Of a DNA stretch of 64,000 nt, positions 53,207 to 64,000 are shown piece after piece. A model generated the notes under the pieces. It was not told the DNA's origin. It ran no database searches and was given only the letters and a program-made list of their open reading frames with translations. Every line of letters begins with the position of its first letter. Within the stretch, counting starts at the first letter, position 1. The translations under genes and the position numbers were made by a program. The stretch is from Kappaphycus alvarezii (taxonomy: Eukaryota; Rhodophyta; Florideophyceae; Gigartinales; Solieriaceae), in NCBI GenBank assembly GCA_002205965.3, contig NADL03000657.1, forward strand, positions 868,001 to 932,000. The letters are read 5' to 3'.

Positions 53207-56030
53207 GGCAATCAAGTTTGCTTTGCTGACACAAGAAATTTGGAGGTATGATAAATTTCAAAACGTATTGATTTCAAGTATCATCTCATACTAAAAAACG
53301 TGGGAATTTGGGATATTTCGGTAATTTTTCTTGTCTAGGATTGATGTTCTAGGGTCTCAGGTGCTACATTGTTTCCGAACAGAACCCAAATCACCTGTAA
53401 AAACCCAGAGAAATTTGTACTCACGCTCCGGGGTGCGCTGTATATAATTTAATGCAACTTTTCTGATTGTAAAGAGATTTCTTGCAAAGATCTTGGAAGA
53501 GATATTGGAAAAAGTTTGCGCCGATTTCCGGGGGAAAATTGGTCGAAAATACTTAAGTTGATGTGGATAAATGAAACCGGAAAACATTTTATGATCGTAG
53601 TACGTACTACACTGTCCTTTGTTTTGGAGCGGGTTTAATAATTTTAGAGTGGATTTTAACTTGCAGTACACCTTAGATTCGATATCGTATCTTTGGAAAA
53701 AGGCACATGAGGTTAAAAAATATTTAAGAATATCCCCCATTTATTAATTAAAATCGAGAGCTTTAGGAAAACGTTGCAGACTTATGGAAGAAGAATTAGG
53801 CTTGATTTAGTTTGACCCATTTATAGATAATAATTAACAATATATCGTAACGATGATGGTAATGAGTGATCTGCAGCTTATAAAGTGAGGGGAAGAAATA
53901 GAGTTAGTTTATGGTGTCGTTCAAAGGCTTAATTGCTACAAATACTCATTCGAACTATATCATAGCGAGCGAAGAGGAAGACAATAGGGTCTCAAAATAA
54001 AGCAGTATTGGTAATTTCATGTTCCTTCTTTCGCATGAATTAGAACGCAAGTCCGGCAATGTAGGAGATAAAAATATCATCCATTCAATCAAAATTTGGA
54101 ACAAAGGATATAGTCGGGCGTCCGACCCAAGAAAATATGCGTCGAAAAAAATCAACAATGACTCATATGATACTAATTCACTGAGGCCAACCTAGATTCG
54201 GAAGAAAGAGAAGGTATCTGTCGACTAATTTTTGTCAAAGTCAGATGTCTCAATAAAAGTGCTAACGTTTTCCACGAAAGATACTTGATCAGAACTTATT
54301 TCTTGTTCGGAACTGAGCCGGTGAGGCTCGCCATAGAAGCGGCTGTTGGCAAAAATAGAGACTATTGTGAATTCGTAGTAATGTATAATGAAAGCATTAG
54401 TCTAGGACCTGCCGTCCAATATGATTGGAATCAAGAAGAACAGTAGCGAGGTTTTGGTTCGCAAGGGAAGTTCGGAAGAGCTTTTACCACAAGTAAATTC
54501 CTATATACTCAGATTTTATGGCTCTCTTTCCAAGCAAAATTTTGAAAGAATACAAGAAAATGCCGAGTGTACCATGCTTAAGGATAAACTTCGGATTCCG
54601 AGAATCTCGACTCTGCGAGGTGCTTTGCAACACAAAAATCGAAGAATAACATTTGTTTAAGTATAGATCGAATAGCCCCTTTAATATTGCTCGTACACTG
54701 AAAACCTTCAAAAAGATTTGTAGGGTCTTTGACTGCTATATTGGCCATGCAGAAGATATAAGTGAGAATAAAAACCAATCTAGTCTGATTGCAACATGCC
54801 TGTTTTGAGTAAATACTTAAGCAAAGATATATGGTCTTTACATACTTCAAATACCAATGTTCCTTTCTTAATGCGAAAATAAGAGCCGTAAGTTCTCTGA
54901 ACAACTGAAAAGGAGTGTAGATGAAAGTTTAACCTTCAATACACTTCCTGTTGAACAGGATTGAAAAGTGTATTCGTTATTTTAGCTACACGAAAAACGC
55001 TGAAAATCATCAAGAGAAACTATAAGAATACCATATTTTCCCTCGTCGCATGTACAATTATCGAGATTATTCTATATCACATTTGATCAAACAATTTTTG
55101 TTTCTCAATCGCGAGACTAGAGCACATAATGCAATTGTATTACAACTAATTTAGTATACTCTTCTGTCTGCAAAAGTGATGTGGGCATTAGCCACCTGCA
55201 CATTAGCCTGTACATTCTGGGCCCACCAATGTTTTATTGATTTCCCCTTACCAAATGCTTCTGGGTGCCGACAAACGAACGTTAGGGTGTTATCGTCTTC
55301 TAGATTAGACTAGATTCTGTCGCCAGTGGGAAGAAAAAATGCATTTTTCTGCCTTAAAAATTAGAAACTGACCTCCTAATAGTTCCTCCGCTTCTCCGCA
55401 TGGAGTACACCGACCTTTAGGCTGGGCTTCGAGCCGGTTTTTCAGTGGTTGCGACAGCATGTGCAATGCAGAATATAGTTCCTACTACCGCAAATCTACC
55501 GTAATGCGTTGAAAACTGATTTTTTACAATAAACCATTAAGGCTATTATTGCAAAATCTCCGCTAGTATCCCTCTGTAGGTTTATATGCTAGTTACATCC
55601 ACCTTTTTCGCGACTTTAGATGGCACCCCTTAAACAGTCTGCACTCAGGTGCCGAATTATTTGAAATACCATCTTCAATATAGATATATGGAACAGTCAT
55701 ACCAGGGCAGAAGACACATTAAAAGATTGGCACGTTCTTTGCTTCGCGTTTCCTGCCGCACTCGATGTGGTCAGCAGATTGAAGTGTATCAATCTTCGCC
55801 CGCGGTGAGGATGTTCAGCATTTTAATACTTAAAAGAGAGGGTCAAATTCACCGCGTCAATTTTTGAAAAGTTTGTAAATAAATACTACATTCTACATTA
55901 CATGAGATGACGCTTTCCGTAAAAATCTTACTCAATGCAAACCATTAGACATGCGTTGGACGTCACTGCCGCTGTAGCCAGCCGTTAGTATGCAAACCCT
56001 CGGATATTTACCATACCCGCTGCATACGGG
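53207..56030. other. AT-rich spacer, no gene supported
   Basis: Small unrelated frames (53,357-53,740 minus; 54,421-54,660 plus; 55,649-55,867 plus) without motif. The left end continues the copia pre-insertion flank. Confidence 0.4.
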
Positions 56031-56463
56031 CTTCACAGTACCGATATAGCCGTCGACGTTACTGTTGCCCACCCTCCGCACGCCGCCACATTTCGCCAAG
56101 TACGGTTACTGCCGGCGCCGCCGCGACACTCGCAGAGCGCGAGAAACATCGTCATTACGGCACTTACTGCAACCGAAACGATATCCTCCTCTCCCCCGTC
56201 GGGATTGATATCTATGGCGCCTTGGGCGACGACGGTAAGGCTTTTTTCCGCCGCCTTGCTTCCTTCGCTGCTTCCCGTCGCGGTTCCTCCCCTCAACAGG
56301 AGCTCCGCGACTTCGTTACCCGTTTTGCATTTAGTCTCCAAATAATGCAGGCGCGACAAGTTTCTACCCGCCGCCCGCATCCGTAGTTAATTTATAAATA
56401 CCCTCCGCACGCCTCTGTGCGACATTGTATGACAAATAAAGATCTACCACCACCATACATTTC
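56030..56463 (+). other. GC-rich island, possible solo LTR
   Basis: The composition changes sharply to GC-rich at about 56,030. TATAAATA at 56,391-56,398 is followed 37 bases later by AATAAA (56,435-56,440) and a CCACCACCATACA string near 56,451. A TATA box followed closely by a polyadenylation signal is the layout of an LTR U3-R region. No partner repeat or TG start could be found in the window, so this stays a suggestion. The 115-codon minus frame over the island (Ala/Gly/Ser-rich) is compositional. Confidence 0.3.
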
Positions 56464-59400
56464 CATGGCCCGGGTGGCCCCGACTCGCGCCTTCTCGCTT
56501 AGTACCGCATGGTCGTAGGGGTTAACCTCCGATAGTAGGGATGTGTATTAGAACGAGTCTACCCCTTGCGTATGTCGCGATAAAGAGCCATAACGTTTTA
56601 CGACATTGCGCTTGTCCCCATTAAGTAACCCACGCAGGTTAAAAGTGCTCCAAACCCTATCGTAATAGTCAATTGACTTGACGAAAGCGGTGTCAAAAAC
56701 ATCTCTGCCTCAAGTACTTTCCATGCCGAAAGTATCTGGTCTCTTGCGATAGAGCTCATCGCTATGTTCTTCGGCAGTATGTAAAACTGCTTTTCGCATA
56801 TCTTGAGCATGTCGTCTGATTCATTTTCTTCCATGTACACGAAGCATCTTTGAAAGGTAAAAGACCCCAATCCTCTCCCCTTTTAGTGTGCGCGCAATAC
56901 AAGATTTCATCAAGTAAACAGTCAAAGATTTCAGAACATTGCTTTATCAATCACGGCATGTTGGAAGCGAACAGAGAATTTTTACATAATGAATGAGGAT
57001 GAATTAAAATTTTTGGAGGAGTAGATATCGGTTTTTGAGTCGCCAGGTATGGGGCGCGACACAAAATAAATATCATTTGATATGCGGAAACGCAGATCTG
57101 ATCGTCGTATTCATTAAGAGAATATTTTGTTAACGAGTAACAGGAGACCACCAACAGCCAACGGATCAGTAGCTTAGAGCTTTGCAGTAGATAGGCATGC
57201 TGGGGTTGATGTGCAACGGGGGCTTTTGACAGAAATGGCAACGTACTTCACAACACGATAGAAATAGCAGGTAAAAGGAGATCATTTCTCGACGGCAACA
57301 GAAATTTCGTACTTCCAGGCGAGGTATCTTGTAAATTATTGCATACCTTGCTCGAAGAAAGCCCTGCCAAGGCTTTAAACATTATAAATCACAGACGGCA
57401 CGTCAAGGTTGCAATATTGAAATAAATAATTATAGTAACCTCGCTTTCTCGATGCTTGCGAGCGTTTTGATGAGGCTAATAACAGAAAGCAAATCAAGCG
57501 GAATAGTTGTTAATGAAAGGTACATCGGAAGGCTTGGAGGTGCGGTGAGAGTTCTTAGTAGGCAACAAAGTATTTGAACCATACCGAAAAGTATCTGATG
57601 CTTATAGAAGTCTGTTAACTGCAAACTCGCTGTAGGGGGGTTAAAGACCCATCGTTTGGCTCTTGTGAGTTCTTTGGAGGCCGTAAAAGCTTGTTTCCAA
57701 CAACTGTGGATGAGAAGTTCCTCACACACTGCTGTTAGGACTGCACAAGGAATTTTCTTTTTACATGGTGGTTTTGCTCTAAAATACGCATATAAATTCG
57801 TTCAAACAGTAGCGGAGGAAATACAGTGATGGTGTGCCGCGAAGGATAAGAGGGCTCCTATTTGATGTCAGATTTCTTTTAAGTATTCTCATTAGCAAGT
57901 ACGCAGATTGGCAGGCAGGCGTGTAGATATGGGACTACCGTTTTTTAAATTTTGCAGCAGTAATGGAACCAAGCTGGAAAATCTGCTAGAAAAGATGCTT
58001 GTATGGTATCGTCTTTTGACAATACCATACAAGTTGTGTATCTTTGAAGCTAGTTTCGCTTCTACTGCTGCCAAATTGAAACAGATTCGTCTCTGGACTG
58101 TATTGTAAATGCTAGGAATATGTGAGGCTCTATTTTGCATATCATTTATGACAAGTCCCTAGAGATGATTCCTTAGACCAGCTTACATAATGAAAAGTTT
58201 ATTCTTCCGTAGTGGCTAAAGGTAAAATCTATCATTCCTTGTTGAGTTCTTTTCCAGTACAATTGATATAAAAATTAATTTGGGTGTTGTTTTTGTAACC
58301 AAAGAGAAGCAGTGGAAATATAAGGCCTTCCTTTACGAAGTTTCTTGGGACCGGTTGGTTCCTGTCCCAATCTCCAAACTTGCGTGGTGGCATCGCAAGG
58401 CTTTCTTAGCTGTGCAGTGACACTCGGGATGGGCATTAAAATCCAACGCAGCTTGTCTCGTGGCTTGCCAATCATCGATTTTCCGATAGATTTTTATTGG
58501 GGCTAGTGCCAAATTTTTCCATTGTTATAAATACCACTGACTCATGATTACTCATTTAAGCGCCATATTACTGGTTTGTCTGTAAAAAACTCTTTCAGAT
58601 TCTTATTTTCGTGTTGCATATTTTATTCCTCTCATACTCATCGTCTACTTTATCTCAAAAGTAATCAATGCCCTTGGCCAAGAAAATATGCTCACATTGA
58701 AAGCTTCACTGTGACAACCGAGTCCATTATCGCATAAAGGTCTCAATGATTTCAAACTTAGCTTGTGAATGTAAAGCTTACTTGTCACGATGCCTTCCTC
58801 ATAATGAAAAAGCCTTCGTATACTATCTACTGGACGCGTGTCCATAATACCGTTGGTTCCGAGTTCCCGTCCTTTCCTCCGATTCTTGACCATCGAATCT
58901 TGATGAAACCCAAATAGCGATCGACGCAATCACTTGCGAGATATTCAACAATGAGAATATCATAGAACAGGGAAAATAAGCAGTCACCCGCCGCTCTAGT
59001 GGCATCGGATCCATCTGTGTTTATGGACCTTTGTTATCATGCAGGAATGTATGGTTTCAGATTCTAGAGCCTCCCATTATTTAGCCATTTCAGCGTTAAA
59101 TGACAAAATATTTCAGCTGGAGCCATTTCTCGGTGCCAGTCAGAAACGAAAAGTACATCCGGTTCCGTATCTTTGCTTTTTTTGAGACGAAGAGAGTCGT
59201 GTAGCCTTATTTTGAAGCCACCTTTCACTAAGGTTGCGGTGTCTGGATGTACCACTAACTGTTAACTATTATTGATGTGTAGTTGATTCATTTATGTCTC
59301 CAGAATATTTAACTGGTACAATTTTGGTGGCCTAATAATTGTTTTCACTATTGCTGTGCGACGAAGCTTCGGTAAAATCTTGCAATACTTCTTTCATGTT

Positions 59401-60740
59401 GCATGGACATACTCAAACGTTCTGCAATGAGATATCGAAACTTTCTCATCCTATGCAGGTTATAAATGAGATGATCAAGCATTTGCCATTTCGATGTCTC
59501 CATATTTGATTTCACAGAGGAACAAAGTACCTCAACAGCAATATTACCGATCATTTTGATGTCATCGGTCGATTATTCGAGTCGTTGCTCATTCTTATCG
59601 CGCTACAGCACTAGCATCTGACGTTATCAATCGAAGAAGATCACCATCTCGGACAAAACTTTGGTAACACGTGCGTTTTTGCTATTGCCAAAACACCAGT
59701 CCATTTTTAGCTGTAGAAATGCTGAAAATTTGTCAACAAGCTCGTACTATTTTGGATCTGACATTAATTATACTGCTTTTCACGAGAGGTTCCACTGAAT
59801 CTATCCTTGGCGCCATCAAATGAAGGGTTCGTATTAACAAAAGTAGCTTTCCGAGTTGTTTGAGACGAATCATCAGAATTTGTTCAGTTCTAACAATATT
59901 TTACTGTCTATCTTCCACCTTCTGGTAGATTGGAGTGCCATCCACAGCTTTCGACGCATCGTACGGTTTCGCAATTGGCTTGAAAATGATACGATATCTA
60001 TGTTCTGGTACAAATTTTCTGGATACCAACCCACATATCTACCACAGTAAACTACCCCCCATTTACACCTTTACTCCAAAAGTTTTGAGGGATAGGGCAA
60101 ATTAAGCTCGAGATGAAAGAGAAAATTAGAAAAATTCTTAAGGACAAGGTCTTTGTGTGGCTTTTTGTTTCAAAAGTTCAGATAAAACATACGGATATTG
60201 GCTTCAGATCAAAAAGCAACGCGTTGTCGATATCGAGAGGTTGACAAATACCAATAGATTGAAAATCATGGATTATTGGCTGCTTGGGTTTCCATATAGA
60301 AAAACCAGACAATAGTTCAAAGAACAATTTTCGCAACCTCCTCAAAGTGTAAAAGTTGTCATTCTAGCATATTATGGGCAGAGAAAGTAAGAAGTCGTGT
60401 GAGTTCAGAACATCGGTTGTGTGAACAATGCTTTTTACTGATAAAGCTGTATATAATAAGAAACTTTCTCTGGATGCTAAACATCTGACAAGGCTTAGCA
60501 GTAAGTGTATTTCCTTATTGAGGGTAAATGCCTTGCCTCCGAAAGGTCTGCAAATACGTTCAAATATCGGTGTGACATCTCCAAGGAACGCACTTTGCGA
60601 TAAATGCTGAAAATCCACATTTTGCAACTCATTTTAACACTTCTACTAATGATCTGGCTGTATCCTGTGCTATGAACTCTATGTTTACCTGATTTGTGTT
60701 TTCATTTGCTGTCGTTAAAATGTCACAACAGCGTTAGTGT
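56464..60740. other. No gene supported
   Basis: AT-rich with scattered short open frames on both strands (for example 56,598-56,870, 58,645-58,929, 60,364-60,627, all minus). None has a recognisable motif or a coherent neighbour. Confidence 0.4.
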
Positions 60741-60743
60741 TTT

Positions 60744-61229
60744 ATGTATCTCCTCGAAAAACATACAGGAAAACTACGGGAAAAAACGTCCCCCTTCTCG
60801 GTCGTTTGCAGTATCCTCATCTACCCGTCTCCGATTCTAACCCCAATTCTCAAGGATAAATTCACGTCCAAACTTGCTAAAGTCGTCAAGGCCGCCGACG
60901 AGTTCAAAAGCGCTTCTGAAAAGCTGCCAGACGCCGCCTCTGTTTCGATCCAAAGGGTAGTAAACAACGAATTCGGCAAGGCTGGGGCCTAGAGAAGGCC
61001 GCGGAAAACACGACTCCGAAGTCTTCTCCATTCCATTCTCGTCATTGTCAAGTTAGCTGATCCGGTCGTGTTCAGTACTTCGAATAACTTCGTTCTAGAG
61101 GTCACATCCCTCGTAGAAGCAAGAAAGAGTACAAGTGCAAAGACTGCAGTATTGAGATGTTCAGTGAGCAAGACATTTGTGCAATCACAACGGGCCCCAG
61201 CATCGACTCAGATAAGCGGTTGCAAGTAG
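60744..61229 (+). pseudogene. Unrecognised frame with one in-frame TAG
   Basis: From the ATG at 60,744 one frame is open for 161 codons to TAG at 61,227 except for a TAG at 60,990. Before the stop: KDKFTSKLAKVVKAADEFKS then ASEKLPDAASVSIQRVVNNE, an amphipathic helical region; after it a basic and Val/Leu-rich segment. It is unrecognised. Alternatively the frame shifts at 60,985 into KAAENTTPKSSPFHSRHC and the later YKCKDCSIEMFSEQDIC segment (about 61,128), which has a CxxC pair. Confidence 0.3.
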
Positions 61230-61735
61230 CATCCTCATTTTTGATTAATATATCTTGCTTTCTGAGTGACGAAAAGGAAAAAGGGGCAATAAGTGCAATA
61301 ATTTCATTTCTCAATCGATTTCATTGCCTTATTTTCACTGTTCAGCTTCTATCCCAAGCTTTCCTCTATAGCCCCTAAATTCTTGAAATAGGACTTAATT
61401 TGTAAGTTCGTATCGCCATCAGAGCCTAGAAAGGACAACCACTGCAAAGCAAGAATCGGGAAGAGGGCTACTAGAAAGCATCTGAAGTGACTGACACCAA
61501 CTGTTACGTCAGAGAACTACCTTTTTATGAGTGCTCCCGGTGGAATTTGAACAACCGTTACGTCAAAGACGGAACTTTTGGTAAGATCTCCTGGCAGATT
61601 TGGACTCGCCACCTTTTCATCAAGAACTGCTTACACATATCCACTAGGTCACCAGGACCGAAACTTGACGGTGCATGGAGAACTAAATAGGTTACAAAGT
61701 AATTTTTTTTCAAAATTGACTGCAGCAAAACTTCT
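61230..61735. other. No gene supported
   Basis: Short frames only; leads into the GC-rich island. Confidence 0.35.
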
Positions 61736-61739
61736 TCCA

Positions 61740-63000
61740 TTATGCCTCCCGATTCCCCCAACTGCCAAGAATTCATCCCCATTCCTGTGGCTGCCGCGCC
61801 ATCTCCACCCGCATAGACCGCGCAAATCTCGTCCCCCAGATGCGCGCCCCGTATGCGGTCGTTATTTCCCGCCTGCAACTCCGCCCATTCACCCCCTGCA
61901 CGCTGCGTCCGTTACCTTCGATGCAGCTCTCAATACTCGACTCGGTCATTGACCAGCATGTCCTGAATCTCCCGAAGGCGAACCATATGATTGGCCATGC
62001 AGAAGAATTTTTCCCGGCCGACCTTGCTCCCGCCCGCGTCCTCCTCATCACGGTTACCGAAAAGCCCTGCCGCTTCCACTTCTGTACGGGCGGAACCAAA
62101 CCCATTCGCTCGCCTTCTTCCGACCTCCTCCACGTTGGATTAACCCCGTCCACTGCGTGCTTTTTCCCTTCGTTCGACACGGCGCACTGCCAGCTCTGCT
62201 TAACCGCCGCCCTCTCTAAGACAACCCTGCACCCCTCCATCCTAGTCGCGCACGTCGGGAAAATTTTCTACCTCTACTTTCCCGCACCGGCCCGCCCTGA
62301 CGTTTTCACGTACTCGCTCACCCCCGTCTGACCTATCTGCACCAGCAGGTTTCGCCGCTTACTCTCACCCAAATCTGCTCAACATTGGGTTTCTCCGGCG
62401 CCTAGGGTTTGGCCACCCGCCTGAAACGTGAAGTTGCTCACCTTGTAAGCCCCAAGCTTCGCTCGTAGGTTGGCGCCCACGTCCGCAACGCAATGGTGGT
62501 CGCCTTGCGCCACGATTCCCGCCTCATTGCTGAGGCACGCCGCCCGACCCGTGGGAATTCCGCCGGCCCGCCTGCCCGCACACTTGTAATGAACCCCGTC
62601 AAACCCACCGCCCCTGCCCCGACGAAACTCGCTCCATCCCCACCCGGCCCCGCACAAGCCGCCGAACGCCCCAACAGGGGTACGCCCTCCAACCCCCATG
62701 CCGCTCCCTGCCCAGTCCCACGATAGACTCCATACGTCACACTCCGGTCCCTGGGCTCTTTTCCGTCGGCGACAACAAGGCCGATACCCTGCAACTGAAG
62801 AAGCCCCAGCATTGGAGTTCCTCATTAAGCCGGACGCACTACCGGCGCCAACGGCCGTTCTCTCTCCCACTGTCGCCTCCGCGGCAACGATAGGTAAGGA
62901 GTCAGCCTCTACCGTTCCCATGCAGCCGTTGGTGGCTGGCATACAAGGGGTGGGTAAGGTCCTCCATCAGCCAAGAGGCCAGTCGGCCTAACGTCGCCCC
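61740..63000 (+). other. GC-rich island with long overlapping open frames
   Basis: The block is much more GC-rich than its surroundings, so several frames on both strands are open by composition. The most protein-like is 61,840-62,331 plus (163 codons): SMQLSILDSVIDQHVLNLPK, MIGHAEEFFPADLAPARVLL, and a VAHVGKIFYLYFPAPARPDV stretch near its end. Possible continuations lie in other frames at 62,340-62,990 (TLTQICSTLGFSG..., then Pro/Ala-rich). The composition recalls the LINE at 20.5-23.2 kb, so ORF1 of a LINE is one possibility, but I saw no diagnostic motif. Confidence 0.3.
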
Positions 63001-63179
63001 ATCCTACCATGGAATCAGTCCACTCTATGGAATCTGATCACCCGACGCATGATACATCGGCGTCTTTTCCCTTGCTCACTCCCCTGTAAATCCTCTCTAC
63101 ACCATACCGCGAGACGAATAGCTTCCAAAATATCCCAGCCCCCTGCCTAACCCAATTTATCTTGCTCTTTATCAAGTAA

Positions 63180-63518
63180 GTGCAAGCTGCGGCGAATGGA
63201 CGTTGTGAGGACGTTATTCAACTAGCATTCTTTCACCTCCAAATGTTGCCTATGGTTGTTCTCCATCGATATTCTCGGGGAGAGCGCAGATGGTGGGACC
63301 CCAAAAGACAGTGGATCGTTCTCCGAGAGGCTCAAGTGGCTACGTTTAAATCTCATTCAGCAGAGGATTCTATGTTACCGAATTCTTTAGTGGCATTTTT
63401 GTTGATGGCCAATGCCAGTATCGATGGGAATCAAATAATATCTATTCTTGCCGCTGCGTCTCCAAAAGACAGTACTTTGGACTCTTCGTCGTCTATATCT
63501 GGCTTTCTTAATCTCTAA
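63180..63518 (+). pseudogene. Copia A Gag-like remnant, copy 4
   Basis: 112-codon frame with no ATG at its head. Contains FHLQMLPMVVLHRYSRGERR, AEDSMLPNSLVAFLLMANAS and ISILAAASPKDSTLDSSSSI. The downstream sequence to 63,860 is frameshifted. It is better preserved than copy 1 in the ILAAASP region and so helps to define the family. Confidence 0.5.
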
Positions 63519-64000
63519 CCTACGATGCTGTGTCCTCGGTTTTCGACAATGTGACAAGCCTAAGATGCGAATAAGAATACCATAAATCTGCAATTTGCGC
63601 AAGTTCTGTGCGCACTTCTAGTTCTAAGAAGTCAGGTGGTAAGGAATCTGACGCAGGAACAGCTGGCTGACTTAAAATCAGTCTAAATGCCATAAATGTT
63701 ACAAAAGGGCATTAGGCAAATGATCCAGAATGTGAATTGAATTCGAACAGCTCTTTGTCCTCCAATAATCGAAACAACTTTCTACAGATCCAAAGAAATC
63801 TGTTTCGTTTCACATGGCTCAACTAAGTGGTTTTAATGACCTTCTATATTTGTATTGGACATCTTTTAGATGATGGGCACCATACAGTGGATTGGGAATA
63901 GAAGAATTTAAGCTCATTCAACCACATGTTTACCTGACTGGGATGGACTTTTGAATCTCTTCCTGACGAGATCAAAAGTCGCCCGTACTGGCAGTATGAT
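63180..64000 (+). mobile_element. Ty1/copia family A, copy 4 (gag-protease, cut by window end)
   Basis: The open frame 63,180-63,518 ends LVAFLLMANASIDGNQ, IISILAAASPKDSTLDSSSS, matching the Gag-like part of copy 1 (about 5,160-5,260). Further on, gatgatgggcaccatacagtgg at 63,869-63,890 corresponds to gatgatggagcaccgtacagtgg in copy 1, the DDGAPYSG protease motif, here with one base lost. The rest of the element lies outside the window. Confidence 0.6.

Noticed and set aside
62379..62942. 187-codon Gly/Ala/Arg-rich minus-strand frame
   Set aside because: GC-rich DNA has few stops; the composition is low-complexity and no motif is present, so it is not listed as a gene.

Overview
This window looks like a repeat-dense piece of a eukaryotic nuclear genome, most likely fungal or fungus-like, although the sequence does not fix the taxon. 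The evidence is the presence of three retrotransposon classes (Ty1/copia, Ty3/gypsy including a chromodomain chromovirus, and a LINE), nearly all broken by frameshifts and stops. There are no operons, and I find no intact, recognisable host housekeeping gene, rRNA or tRNA. I assigned functions by reading conserved motifs by eye; no database search was possible.

Layout from left to right. 1.1-2.0 kb: copy A of an unrecognised repeat (here called R1) with a convergent pair of reading frames. 2.3-3.2 kb (-): copia reverse transcriptase remnant. 4.6-7.5 kb (+): copia family A, gag-protease-integrase. 7.8-8.15 kb: GTAC-palindrome minisatellite. 9.3-12.3 kb: low-similarity open frames with internal tandem repeats. 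13.5-14.3 kb (-): copia-type Gag remnant. 14.9-15.7 kb: stop-interrupted frame, then R1 copy C. 16.2-17.5 kb (-): copia A, RT/RNase H. 17.5-20.1 kb (+): Ty3/gypsy pol. 20.5-23.2 kb (-): 5'-truncated LINE. 23.3-24.5 kb: R1 copy B with a long acidic protein frame. 26.6-28.4 kb (-): copia A, RT/RNase H. 30.6-36.6 kb (-): chromovirus with both LTRs. 38.8-39.4 kb: pseudogene with stops but no frameshift. 41.8-42.2 kb (-): R1 copy D. 43.06-43.63 kb: another stop-interrupted frame. 44.85-44.92 kb: strong hairpin and a palindrome. 47.9-53.2 kb (+): the best preserved element, a copia with LTRs, PBS, PPT and matching 5-bp target duplications. 56.0-56.5 kb and 61.7-63.0 kb: GC-rich islands. 63.2-64.0 kb (+): start of another copia A copy running off the window. 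The remainder is AT-rich sequence in which I see no gene.

The most interesting signals are: R1, whose two facing reading frames are conserved between copies; the identical 10-nt primer-binding site in a copia and an unrelated chromovirus, which predicts the 3' end of the host primer tRNA; a D-D-G protease active site in two unrelated element families; the chromodomain hidden across frames in the chromovirus; and several reading frames decayed by in-frame stops only.
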